Source: Sanderia malayensis (taxonomy: Eukaryota > Cnidaria > Scyphozoa > Semaeostomeae > Pelagiidae). From it: a DNA stretch of 64,000 nucleotides. Positions 1 through 10,864 of the stretch are shown here, one piece after another. The position numbers and the translations under genes are program-made. Within the stretch, counting starts at the first letter, position 1. Each line of letters starts with the position of its first letter. The notes below the pieces were generated by a model. The model was not told the DNA's origin, did no database searches, and saw only the letters and a program-made list of their open reading frames with translations. The stretch is from NCBI GenBank assembly GCA_013076295.1, contig RQOL01000718.1, positions 558,001-622,000 on the forward strand. The letters are read 5' to 3'.

Positions 1-370
1 TATTATTAATATTAAAATTATTATTATTAATATGTATTATTATTATACGGTGCATTATTAATGAATTTATAGAGAAAAACCTGAAATTCGTATCGTTCAA
101 AAATAAGATCCAACATTCCAATTCAACTAAAAACACTCAGCATTACGTCTGCTGACTGGAAGTTTCTTAAATCGAGGGAAAAATTTGCCAAAAACTATTA
201 AATATAATAAAATTGACAAAACCAGCAGTATTGCTCATTAGCCATAACAGTGGGTTCATTACGCAGGGTGTTGGGGGTCGCTACATGGGGAATTCATTAC
301 ATCAAGGTTCTACTGTTATACATTGTCTTAAAGTGGAGCTTTCAATTTGAATATAATATCAGCCTTAACG
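1..370. other. AT-rich flank downstream of the K+ channel gene
   Basis: No coding potential, RNA gene or repeat structure is recognised here. The segment holds ATT/TAA-rich low-complexity sequence and would contain the 3' UTR of the minus-strand channel gene that ends at 371. Confidence 0.5.
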
Positions 371-1486
371 CTAAGACAATTCCTTGCCATAAACTTTCAC
401 CAATTTTGTAACTACCGATAGTACGGGTAGAGAAATAGTCAATGCTCCGAAAATCATGAAGAAGGAAGCCAAGAGTTTCCCTGCGTCACTTTTGGGGATG
501 ATGTCCCCGTACCCTAGAACCACAACCGTCTGAATAGCCCACCAGGCCGAGGCAGGCACACTCGTAAACTGTGTTCCTTCGACTTCGACCTCTGTGAAGA
601 AGAGCAGACTTGCGCCTATCAGTACCACCATCAGTAGACACAAAAACAATAGACCTAAGTCGTCGAGACTCGAGGCCATGATTTTCTGCAGCAGTTTCAC
701 ACGGTTCGAGGAGTTGCCAAGCTTCAAAAACCGCACAACTCGTAGAAGACGAAGTAATCTTAAAAAGTTCAACGCAGGTAGTTCTGTGTTCTTCGAAACA
801 ATTAGTATCAATAAATACGGAATTGAAGATGCAAAATCTATTATGTTCATTGCTTGGAATACGAATTTCCGTCGATTTGGCGTGGTCGCAAAACGAAGTA
901 CGTATTCCAGGGTGAAAACAGAGCTGAACACGATATCGACATATAGCCATGCTACGTAAAGATTCAAGTTTTCAAAGGGCAACGTTTGCGCGCACAAAGC
1001 AGTTACCCATACAACAATAGCGCCCAGCGAACAAACGTTGTACGCAAACGCATGCTGCGACAAATCCGGCCTTTCGGTCATGTACCAAATCCACTCGCGA
1101 ATATTCACTGGTTGCGACAAGGGTACATCGAGGTCTTTACTGTGCAGTAGCTGGCCTTCTTTGACACGCAGCCGCTCGATACAGTCTATGGGAATCGCGT
1201 AATAATTGCATTCCGTTGCGAAAACCTCCAGTGATACCTCTGGGGGTCGTATGAGTCGACCATTCGATTGGAAGAAATACAACACGGATTCGAATGCAAA
1301 TCGGTTACGATCGAAAAAGTATTCGTGCGTTGTGGCGCAGTAGTGCGCCTCGAGTCTCTCGCGATTGCCGAGTAGAGTGGACGGGAAGCGTTCGATGGTG
1401 TCCGACCAGGTTTCGAACTTGGTTCCACTGACGTTAAAAGTGATTCGACTTCTTGGGCTGTACTCGAACGATGATACTTCTGGCAT
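371..1486 (-). CDS. Shaker-type voltage-gated K+ channel alpha subunit, intronless, atypical pore
   Basis: A single open frame of 371 codons runs from the ATG at 1486 to TAG at 371-373. Residues about 15-105 form a T1/BTB tetramerisation domain. Six membrane segments follow: S1 about 152-172, S2 about 180-200 with the conserved E194, S3 about 210-230 with D217, S4 with R243, R246, R249, R252 and K255 at every third position, S5 about 276-298, a pore loop, and S6 about 336-362. The protein should assemble as a tetramer in the plasma membrane. The pore reads TVVVLGYGD (320-328) where Kv1 channels have T-x-T-T-V-G-Y-G-D, and the S6 hinge reads P-V-L (354-356) where Kv1-4 have P-V-P. The tail after S6 is very short (about 10 residues). 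These changes resemble modulatory, electrically silent Kv subunits, which is an inference. The family assignment is firm; whether it conducts alone is unknown. Confidence 0.9.
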   Translation of the reverse strand: MPEVSSFEYSPRSRITFNVSGTKFETWSDTIERFPSTLLGNRERLEAHYCATTHEYFFDRNRFAFESVLYFFQSNGRLIRPPEVSLEVFATECNYYAIPIDCIERLRVKEGQLLHSKDLDVPLSQPVNIREWIWYMTERPDLSQHAFAYNVCSLGAIVVWVTALCAQTLPFENLNLYVAWLYVDIVFSSVFTLEYVLRFATTPNRRKFVFQAMNIIDFASSIPYLLILIVSKNTELPALNFLRLLRLLRVVRFLKLGNSSNRVKLLQKIMASSLDDLGLLFLCLLMVVLIGASLLFFTEVEVEGTQFTSVPASAWWAIQTVVVLGYGDIIPKSDAGKLLASFFMIFGALTISLPVLSVVTKLVKVYGKELS

Positions 1487-3840
1487 TTATGCGACTTTTT
1501 TTGCAGGTAACGAAATAAACGATTAGATACTTCGATGAAAAAATGACAAAAAGCCAATTAATAATGCCAGATAATTATCTGATCTCGATTCAGTCGGAAA
1601 TCTTTTGGACCAAACTGAAATGCTTGATTTTCACCAAATACTGGTCTTCTCCCCGATGTAAGTTAAAGTTCCACCCGCGCCAGAACAGCGAATAATATCA
1701 TTGTGTGGAATAAAATTTCTTCATATTAATAAATTAATATTCATTGTCTTCTCATTTGAATAGATACGCTGCGAAGAAAATAATACTTATGAAGTTGTTT
1801 GATTAAAAGTACTAACTACTAACGTGACAATGTGCCTTAGCATAATACCAGAGACACAAGGAGGAAGAGAATTCAACAATGCAAAACGATCTCCTTTAAC
1901 ACGACAACACAGCTCTGATTGGTGGACGAGCATATAGAACAATCTCTCGATATAACTAGCTTTTTTCACGAGTTTTCGGGTACAATTTGTAACATTATAA
2001 TCCAAGGAAACTAAGTGACATGCAAGTTAATAGGGAATCCTCCCACCAAGCCCTTATAAACTTCCCAACCAGTTGGCCCATAATTCCCCCAAAACAAGTG
2101 CCCTTATCAAGAATGCCTGTCCCTTAATTGTTGCTCTGAGTTGTGTCACATTGATAAAAATGCTTTTTTGCGTTAACTCCCAACCATTGAACATCTCTTA
2201 ACAGATCACGTGATAATCCCTTACCCATAACTCTTTCAGTGTACTATCTTCCCTCCTTGGTAGATAGTACAACCTCGCAGAAAAAGTAAGCACCCTTCGA
2301 CGCAACGTGCTCTCCTCAACATGGCGAGGTATCTTCTGTCTCTTTTTTATGAGAGTTCACTGGAATTGACTGTCTGCAAATTTTCGAACTTGACTATTTA
2401 AAGCTTACCAGCTGCAAATTGTAATTCTGCTTGAGTTAATAACTTAGTTAATTCATGACAAAAGTCCCTTGATAAAGTAAATTGGCTAGCAGACAAATTT
2501 ATAAACGACACTGAGTCTCTTTATATTTTGCAGATGATGTGTTGAATTCTTCATTAAAAATTCAGAAGAACGCAATCCATTACCACCAGTTTCCATGAAT
2601 TCCATTTGTATCCACATCATGAATCAAAAATAAAATAAAACACACAAAGACAATCATGTCAACATTTATTATTTTCTGCTTCAGGGTGCTTATTTCTTTC
2701 ATTAAAGTCGGGATAAAACAAGATTCATTACGTGGAGAACTTAAACAGGATTGAGTGGCTAATTTATTTTACGGGAAATGAATTTATATGTGAAGTACAT
2801 CACTTGAACTTGCAAGCAGGACTTCCAGGGACAAATGTTTGGAGGATCAAAAGTTGTTAATAGTTCCAATAAATGTCGCATAAAGAGATCCCTTTTGACA
2901 CGTGTAGTCTTGGGATGATGCCATTGGAAGGACCATCTTTTTCTGCCAAGCTATTATTCAAGAGCTCCAATAATTAATTCCTTGGCTGTTATTTTTAGAA
3001 TGGAATATATTATCATATCAATGTATTATCAATTTATACGGAGTCTTATAGATGCAGCATTGCACTAGATGCAGCATTATGAAAATGTTTATACGGTGTA
3101 ATGCTGTTACAGCATTACGCTGCATTACAAGTAGCAATGCAGCAGGGTGACTTCAATGAACTAAGTAATTAGAAAAAGAGCTATAAGACAACTAATAGAG
3201 TTTAAACACAGTTAATTTACAGTCAAGTGAAACTAACAGGAATCTCGTCTGTTCTTTATGGCAAATGTTTGCATTGCATATATTCTGCGTCGTTATTAAA
3301 AAGTTAATTTTCATATGACTGGTTTGTTCAATAAATATACGTTTCAAATCACGAAATGACTAACTTAACTTTATCTACAGACTCTCTTGCATATACTATT
3401 CTTCCACTACTCTGCAATGTTTACCCGCAAATCTAAAGCAAATGTTTGGTGTTGTCTAAGTCAGGTATTCAAAGGAAAATTTGATGTGCTTTGTAATAGC
3501 TTTGTTAGTTACCTCTTTTTAGCTAATTATTAAATTTAGGGCTTGTCGATATACAGAAAGAACACCTCATCTCCCAGACCCGGGGCTGATGGGCAAAGTA
3601 AATTTTGGACATTGTTTACATGTGGGATTTAAACCCAAGTTGGAAACTACAAAGGATCCTAGAAGGTGAACCTTCACATGTCCTCGTGTAAACGGGCATT
3701 TACTCGCTCTTTCTTGTAAAAGTAAAACACCCTTTCAATTAGCTAACTAAAAATATAAAGACAATGTTACTATAAACATATTGCTGCTATTCCAAAACAT
3801 CTTCACGATTAGATTGGCAATTATAAAAATGTCGGAAACC
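1487..3840. other. Intergenic, no gene recognised
   Basis: Only short chance open frames are present. Positions about 2040-2110 resemble, in diverged form, the interior of the miniature hAT-type element at 35586-35961 (shared blocks around TTGGCCCAT-ATTCCCC and CAAGTGCCC). A small hairpin with 9-bp arms lies at about 2241-2270. Nothing else is supported. Confidence 0.4.
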
Positions 3841-4274
3841 CAGGGCCGCATTTAAGTCAGTTGGGGCCCTGGGCCCAAAATTGATTTGGGCCCCTTGAAA
3901 TATGTGAAAAAAAGGTTTTTTGTCAAGTGTATAGTCCTCAGTACCCTGTAAGCATAATTTTATTGGCATATTAACAACTTGCTAACGAATACGGAAATAA
4001 AATTAAAAGAAAATCATGATTACTGGCTGGTGGCGCCAAAATCAGTTTATGACATCCAGCTTCAAGGAATAATGTATCATATAGAGGATCACATATTATC
4101 AAAAAATGAAGCCACTGTGTTGTTTGAAGACATTACTCCTCAATTCAAACAAAAGAATAAAATCAACAACAGTTCATAGGTTTTTCGAAATTTTGTTCGG
4201 GGCCCCTTAAATCTAAGAACCCTAGGGGGCCCCTGGGCCCGGGCTCAGTTGGCCCATGGGTAAATGCGGCACTG
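3841..4274. mobile_element. Non-autonomous hAT-type transposon (MITE), 434 bp
   Basis: The element begins CAGGGCCGCATTTA and its other end, read inverted, begins CAGTGCCGCATTTA. GGGCCC-rich subterminal blocks follow at both ends. It is flanked by an exact 8-bp direct repeat CGGAAACC at 3833-3840 and 4275-4282. CAG-starting termini with an 8-bp target duplication are the hallmark of the hAT superfamily. A 66-codon open frame at 3979-4179 fills the middle, but no transposase motif is visible in it, so mobilisation in trans is likely. Confidence 0.85.
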
Positions 4275-4677
4275 CGGAAACCCAGAATACATGGCTTTTT
4301 GAAGATAATGTGTAAATTATGTAAGAAAACAAAGTTTTGAAAGCTTTGAGGGTTTAAAAGATTACAATTTGCTTATTCAATGTTCGCCTTGTTATGCTAG
4401 TTTAAAGAATATGCTAACCCTTCACCTAATCGAATTAAAATATCACGAAGTTTCCTTGCATCGCGTTGAGGAAAATCTGAAATAAGCAGCTCAAAATTAA
4501 TATTTTCAACGACCTAAAGATGGAAGAATCGAAATAGCTGGATGCAGATGGTAACTGTAGCTGGTATTGATAACTGTTTCAAAATTCACCATTAATTAGC
4601 AAGTTTAGAAACCAAGTAATAATGACTTTTTGTATACGCAACCACAACTTTAAATAAAATATATAATAAAATTTATA

Positions 4678-5057
4678 CACTTTTTTTTTTAATAAGCAAC
4701 TAGACTTTGGTCCAGCCCTGAAAGTTGCTTAAAATTTTGGATATTTTAGCCCTCAAAGTTGCTTAAAAGTTGCTTAAAATTGTTTGTACTTATAACAGCC
4801 TCTCCTGTCCCGGGGTATCACGCCTAAGTTCGTGGGTCAAAATCATCAACTGTAACGCCTACAACACAAGACTTGAGAGACAGTAAGTGTAAGCATGTTA
4901 CAAAGAACTTCAACGTAAAAAATAGAAGAACCAAACATTTTCAAAACAACATGAAAGTTGCTAACAGTAATTCAATTGAGCCCTCGGGTTGCTTAATGTT
5001 AGGGTCAATCCAGCCCTAGTTGCTTATTGAGCGGTTGCTTATTAAAAAAAAAAAGTG
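4678..5057. mobile_element. TA-flanked MITE with poly-T/TTGCTTA inverted ends, 380 bp
   Basis: Both ends read CAC followed by 10-11 T and then AATAAGCAAC when taken inward. TA dinucleotides flank the element (4676-4677 and 5058-5059), as in Tc1/mariner-type insertions. The interior repeats the word TTGCTTA several times on both sides. No open frame of note is present. Superfamily assignment rests only on the TA duplication. Confidence 0.65.
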
Positions 5058-7254
5058 TAATCAGAAGCTCAAATACTCGGGCTGGTAAAATTTAAGAAAC
5101 TTTCACTATTATGTTGACGAAATTGAGAAAAATTTCATATTTTAAATAATTGCTTTTTACACATGACGTTCAAAAAGTAGTAGTAAGTGGCATACTCACA
5201 ATATGCTTCGCTGTCTTTGATTCTCATCCGGTTCAACCGACCAAACCCAACTAAAATAAAATATAAATGAATTCATTGCACAGATAACATCAGCCAACAA
5301 ACGAGGTATATCGATACTGATGCTAACAACAAAGGCGCATTGATAGAGGGGAAGAAAAAAACTAAATAACAGATATGAATAAAAAACTAAATATACGAAA
5401 CATAAGGACAGTGAACACTCCCCTCCCCGGAACCAGTTGAACGTCGATAGAAATTACAGGTGCCCTATTCTGTAAAGGTTTTCAAGAGAATAACAAGACA
5501 TAGAAAGCATGTGATATGGTTGCTTTCTTAACGTGAATTGAAATGGTACACGCACGTACAATGCCTTTTGGACAGCCATAGCCAGTTTGTTGACACAAAT
5601 ACCTGCTCATGTTTTGATATCAAAAACCAAGCAAAGTCTCACTAATTAAAGTTTCCTAATTTTGAAGCACTTTTAGCAACGTCTTTATTAGTCTTTAGGG
5701 GTTTTACTAATGAATCGATCGCCAAAAGTGCGAGAGGAAGTCTCTTAATAGTTTTTTAATTGGGAAAAAGCATGTAAAAAATAAAAAGCAATGCAAAACA
5801 AGAAAACCATTCAAAATCATTGCCAAAACCTTCTATCTGCATCATTAATTGAGCCCATTGCAAAACTCACAAAGACAAAAAATTGAAATGGCAATTTTTA
5901 GCTTTTAAACAGTTTTCTCAAATTGTTTGGCCATTTACTTGGGCGAGCTTGCTATTTGAGACCACATAAAAAAGCTATTAGCAATAACAAACACAGGTTT
6001 AACGAGACATTTGCAATATGATGTTGAATCTGCCAGAATAACTCTTAAAAGAATGATTGTGACGGAACAAACACAGAAGACAATGTAAACGCTGTGTGGA
6101 CTTACTATTTTAGGTTTTCGTATAAAATCCAGAGATAAAGTGGAACCTCCAAATAAGTATTGAATAGTGGCCCATTGTAGAGGTTGCTCTTGTAAAGATA
6201 TGACCAATCAGGGGTATACAATATTTTGTCCCTTTGTTTAGAAGCGTCTGTTGAAAGGTGTTCCAATGTACAAGACTTCGGATACCATCAGTGGAAATAG
6301 TCCTGGTATATTGATCTGAAATGCGAAATAATATGCATGGATAAAATATCCCATGGATGAGATAAAATTGAGTAAAACAGTTATTCTTACCCCAGGCATC
6401 ACTTCTAGTTAAACAGTTATTCTTACCTTTGTCAGCTCCGTTTGACCAGCTATCTTCTTCAGTATACGTGCATGATCTCTGTCTCAACAACAAAGAGCAT
6501 TAAGCTCAATGAAATAATATAATGTTGCCTACTTAGTAGGGTTTCTCTATGTATGACTTTACCCGTTTTCTTCGTCTTTCTCAATATGAATTAACAATAT
6601 ATTAACCTGCCTTGAATTAAGTTACTTGTTGAATGAACGACAGCCTTCACTGAAATCCTTCAGCTGGATATAACCCCTCCTCGTAAAGTAGCAAAAATGA
6701 ATTCTCGATTGAAGCAAATCAAGAAGGATCTGAATATTGAAAACTCGTAACGTACAGTGTGCTGTAAGAAATCCGATGGAGCAGAGAGAAAACGTAGCTA
6801 TGACAGAAGCATATTACAGAGCATAGAATCAACGGTCGTATCAGTCAGCATCAACGTGTGAATTCGCAAAACCGCTGTATTAGTAAAATCGACAATTATT
6901 GTATTTCGGGCAAACCGCAAGACTCATTTACAGCTTAAGCAAATTTACTTTGAGGATGCCTTCTCTGAAAATGCAATTCAGGCATGCGAGGGGGGTAGCA
7001 CATAACCATTCATGCAAGACAATACGAATTTGTCCACTGGTGCCACTATAAAAAACACTTTCGTTCACGCAGGTTTGTAGTATTCGCTTGCTTGTTGATA
7101 ATAGGCGCAATGGTAAATAAGCTAAGAACAACTTATAGGGTTCACATATCCTTCAAAATTTCTGAAATTAATAAATAACAAAACTAGAAAGCGCTTGCTC
7201 ACACCAAAAACTTTGTATAATGGATATAACAAAGCAACCAGTAATGGTATACAA
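5058..7254. other. Intergenic, no gene recognised
   Basis: Minus-strand open frames at 5935-6207 and 6110-6493 show no domain I recognise. Inside them a 17-bp word containing a GTAAGAATAACTG splice-donor-like string occurs twice on the minus strand (6375-6391 and 6411-6427). This could mark an exon edge of an unrecognised gene, but the evidence is weak. The remainder holds nothing I can support. Confidence 0.35.
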
Positions 7255-7629
7255 TATGGAGTGTCGTTTGCGTCTTTATTCCAATTGCGTATTTCCATGG
7301 TCATTAATAATATTATATGCCAATACTTTCTATATGTTACAATTAAATGGCAGTTTTTCAATTTCGTATGGTCTATTCAAACTTTATATGGTCATGGTCT
7401 TTTCAATTTTGTATATGGTCTTTTCAATTTTGCATATGGTCTTTTCACATTTTATATGGCATGATGCATTGCGGCATGGTGTGATGCATTGCGGCATGGT
7501 GTAATGCATTGCGATTTTGAAAATCTTGGCGGGAAAATTGTGTCACCACGTGAGTCTGGCAAGAACTTAGTCCAGTGGCCTAAACTTGTAGCCAAACGTT
7601 GTTTATTGCATAGATTTTCCGTCAAGTAA

Positions 7630-7758
7630 ATGTTAAGCAGACGACAGTTGACTCGTGATGAGCTTGCCAGAGCAAGAGGAGATCCAGTGAAAGCATTGAA
7701 TAATTTTTTTACTGCAGCTGAAGGGTTTTTCAGACAGCTCTCCCAGTACTCGGTTTAA
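7630..7758 (+). CDS. Micro-ORF in the foldback element, 42 aa, unknown
   Basis: This ATG-to-TAA frame begins about 70 bp inside the left arm's inner edge. The predicted peptide is rich in Arg, Leu, Ala and Phe, starts MLSRRQLTRDELARAR, and could form an amphipathic helix. No homologue is recognised. Its stop codon overlaps the stop of the convergent minus-strand frame at TTAA (7755-7758). It may be a remnant of a longer element protein, a small functional peptide, or chance. Confidence 0.3.
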   Translation: MLSRRQLTRDELARARGDPVKALNNFFTAAEGFFRQLSQYSV

Positions 7759-7886
7759 TTATTATCACTACCCTGCTGAACCCTTGGAAGATGAGCTGCC
7801 CGAAGAGCTGCCAAAAGCCTCTCCCCTTCCGATGCAAGTTCATTAATACGCGTAACAGCCTGTCTGATATCTTGATTCTCCGACAT
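7755..7886 (-). CDS. Convergent micro-ORF in the foldback element, 43 aa, unknown
   Basis: The frame runs from the ATG at 7886 to TAA at 7755-7757. The peptide starts MSENQDIRQAVTRINELASE and looks helical, with a heptad-like Leu/Ile/Ala pattern. It starts 24 bp inside the right arm and ends tail to tail with the plus-strand frame. No family is recognised, and function is unknown. Confidence 0.3.
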   Translation of the reverse strand: MSENQDIRQAVTRINELASEGERLLAALRAAHLPRVQQGSDNN

Positions 7887-8433
7887 TCTCGACAAAGTAA
7901 CTAAGCTAGGCCAGACTCACGTGGTGACACAATTTTCCCGCCAAGATTTTCAAAATCGCAATGCATTACACCATGCCGCAATGCATCACACCATGCCGCA
8001 ATGCATCATGCCATATAAAATGTGAAAAGACCATATGCAAAATTGAAAAGACCATATACAAAATTGAAAAGACCATGACCATATAAAGTTTGAATAGACC
8101 ATACGAAATTGAAAAACTGCCATTTAATTGTAACATATAGAAAGTATTGGCATATAATATTATTAATGACCATGGAAATACGCAATTGGAATAAAGACGC
8201 AAACGACACTCCATAATACAATTCTTCACTATTTTGAGGTTGTCTAAAAGTGCTCTGAAACTCCAAGGGTAAAATTAATGTTTTGGAGAAGAGAGTTGAA
8301 TACAGTAAAAAGGTTTCTGCTGAGGAGTGTTCTATTGCATTCAATGACTCATGATGGAGGTAGAAAGACAAAAATAAACAAAATTTGAAATACCTCTCTG
8401 AAACAATTTCATGCATATTTCAAGTCACTTAGT

Positions 8434-10717
8434 TTAATTCATTTTTCTAACAAGACTGTTAATAGCATCCTCTCTATTACCAAAATCACCACCTTCAACA
8501 AAATGATTGGTCTTCTTGCTAAATCCACCATTTGGGTTGTTCAACTTGAATGGCCACAAAAAGTTGCTGGCTTTCTTGAAATTTGGACCAACAGTGAAGA
8601 TCTCATGGATTAAATCTTCAACACAGATGATTCCATCTTTACCAAGTGAATTCTCAATTATGGAATTGTCTGTAATTGGCACCCTCTGCTTGTTCACTTT
8701 TCCATATCCACGTTTGTAGATCAACTCACGGGTTGTCTTCAAATTTGGGTATCTATCAATGCAAATAAATCAAGTGTCTTTATTACATTCAGCAACAAGA
8801 TTTTAAGTATTTATACCAAACATATCACATAATTCTTTAATCACTATTAAACAAGAAGCAAGCAGCATAGAGCTTAATCAGCATTGTAGCCAAAACTGCT
8901 ATCCAAAAGTAAATTAAAATAAACATTAATAATTAAATAATATAATATCATTTTTTTATTAATATTTATATACATTGATGTGCAAAGCTGTCTAAATATG
9001 AATTTGAATTTCCTTCAAAAACATTAGTTGTTGTTTCAATGCAAGGCCACCACAAAAATCCACAATCAGAATACACTGCTTCCACATGTGTGCAACAAGT
9101 CAAAAATAATGAGAATATTAAATAAATAAACAAACAAAGGATAATAAAAGAAACTCACCCCCAAGCAATGTAAGGCTCAACCAATCTCAACATGTTAATA
9201 GTTGCTTTGTTAAGCTTGATAAAGATGCCATTATTTATTTGCCTCAATCTCAAAAGCTGAAGGGCCTTCTTCACCTTGGGACTAACTTGATTGATACCTC
9301 GAATTCTAATGACAAATCCCAACTTGGCTTCAGCAGGAACGTAGTAGCTGCCATGTGACTTCAGTTGTCTTTTTCGTCTAATTTCATCCATCTCCACAGC
9401 TCTGTATTGTTTAACGTAGGCCTCAGCACGCTTGAAGATTACCTTCCTCTTGTCCTTAGCAGCCTTTGTAAGACAAAAATATTCACTTTTAAGCTGCAAA
9501 GACTTGATAATGATTGGCAAGAAGAAACATTTTAATGACTACATACTATTTTTTTATAAGAAACAAGGCTCAGGATTAGTATTAAGTTTCTTAATGCAAC
9601 TTCAGTGCAAGAATTCCCTTAATAACCATGTTGCCAAAGAGCTTTGGATAAAAAATAAGTTAAGATTGTCTTGGAAAATATAAGTTCAATCCCATCCATG
9701 TTGTCCTAACTAATATAGTCTTCATTGTTATTGTTAAAATATAACTAAAAATGGCCAAGTAGTTTGTTATACCAAGAAATCCACCTCACATGCCACTCAT
9801 TGTATAATATTTTGACTATTCTATTTTTCAGCAGTTTTTTTAACTTGGAGAGTGATTGGTACTATGGTTTCTTGATATTTTTTCATCTGAGGGGTCAATT
9901 CTTACAGACACTATCTCATAAAATAATGTCAAACACTCAATCAAATCCCCATTAAACTATGGTATCTTTCTACTTAAAATATATATAACAGAATACAACA
10001 TATTTAGTACATAAATTCATGTAAAGTACCTTTTTCTGCTTAATTTGAGCATTAGCTCTGGCTGCCCTGATCTTCTCAAGGGTCTTTCGCTTTTTAAGAA
10101 GAGTTTCTGGAACTCCAGGGAGCTTTTGGCTGAGTAAGGAAATATTGTTATTTTATTCAACCCAACATTATTACAGAAGTTCTACCTATATTCTATTTGC
10201 TACATTTTTCACATATGTGATTGTTATTGTAAACAATTCATCAAATGACTGATCGCTCAAAATTCGATCTGTCTTCTCAAAATGAACTGGAATTAATATC
10301 GTCCATAAGCGAACCCTCTTGCTTGGAAAATACAGCAATAGGGTTTAGAAATGGACTCCCGTGCATAAAAATAGCAAACATTAAGATTCCAATTAGATAT
10401 AGACATCGATTACTTCAATATTCTAAGGACATTTCACTCACTCGTGAAGTATTTTAAGCAATGAGCACTCTAACAGCATTTAATCAATCAAAAAACCTAT
10501 AGCATGCTCGACTTAGGCCAAGTCTTCCCAAATATGGGACCATACTCTCGTCAAAATTTTGTTAAAGATAGTCAAATTTAGTCAGACATTCTGGGATGAA
10601 ACTAAACCTTCATCCTTTCTCGATGCATTTACACTTATACATGCATGTCAATAGGAGCTATTTAGAAGATGCATTGGGATAAAATTAACTTTAACGTACC
10701 TTTTATCTTCAGCCATT
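8434..10717 (-). CDS. RPL7: 60S ribosomal protein L7 (uL30 family), four exons
   Basis: Exons on the minus strand are 10717-10701 (start MAEDK), 10129-10030, 9463-9159 and 8752-8434 (stop TAA at 8434-8436). Phases join without break to give 246 residues, against about 248 in vertebrate RPL7. The N-terminus is the basic helical extension ([16 protein letters not shown]). The globular body contains the family blocks [44 protein letters not shown] and [10 protein letters not shown]. The C-terminus ends in THFVEGGD-type sequence and RKMN. The protein is a structural component of the large cytosolic subunit. Introns are GT-AG. The leader shows a 5'TOP tract, so mTOR-dependent translational control is expected from the family. 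The identification is firm. Confidence 0.97.
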
Positions 10718-10726
10718 TTAGTTATG

Positions 10727-10738
10727 AGGGAAAGAGGC
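10727..10738 (-). promoter_or_regulatory. RPL7: 5'TOP pyrimidine tract of RPL7
   Basis: On the minus strand, ten bases upstream of the RPL7 start codon, the sequence reads CCTCTTTCCCTC. This is a classic terminal oligopyrimidine motif that places the transcription start there. A TTTTTAAA string about 25-30 bp further upstream (about 10761-10769) could serve as a TATA-like element. Coupling of ribosomal protein mRNAs to growth signals through this motif is established for animals; its use here is inferred. Confidence 0.7.
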
Positions 10739-10864
10739 TTCTACGGTTGGTGTCCAGACTCTTTAAAAACCCGATCCCGAGGTCAATGTTAGATCATATC
10801 TATATAACGTTAACGCACCGCTACGTCATTCAAATACGAGGATGAGCCGGTGTCTAGGGAAATA

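Larger units (their letters stand above)
7255..8215. mobile_element. Foldback-type DNA element, 961 bp with two identical 306-bp inverted arms
   Basis: Arms 7255-7560 and 7910-8215 are inverted copies that look identical by eye over all 306 bases. Termini read TATGGAGTG...CACTCCATA, and a 6-bp direct repeat ATACAA flanks the element (7249-7254 and 8216-8221). Each arm carries short internal tandem repeats: TATGGTCTTTTCA-type units and GATGCATTGCGGCATGGT-type units. The 349-bp centre holds two small convergent open frames, listed separately. Long arms resemble foldback or Mutator-like elements, but the superfamily is not determined. Arm identity implies recent insertion or homogenisation. Confidence 0.8.

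Noticed and set aside
486..1557. Other open frames overlapping the K+ channel gene
   Set aside because: They are shadows on both strands of a frame whose T1, S4 and pore motifs leave no doubt.
7195..8416. Mirror-image open frames of 80-136 codons on both strands within the foldback arms
   Set aside because: They are the same sequence read from the two inverted arms, with hydrophobic repetitive content from the tandem units. There is no sign of selection for coding.
8753..10700. snoRNA genes in RPL7 introns
   Set aside because: Ribosomal protein introns often host them, but no convincing TGATGA...CTGA box pair with flanking stem was seen on the sense strand.
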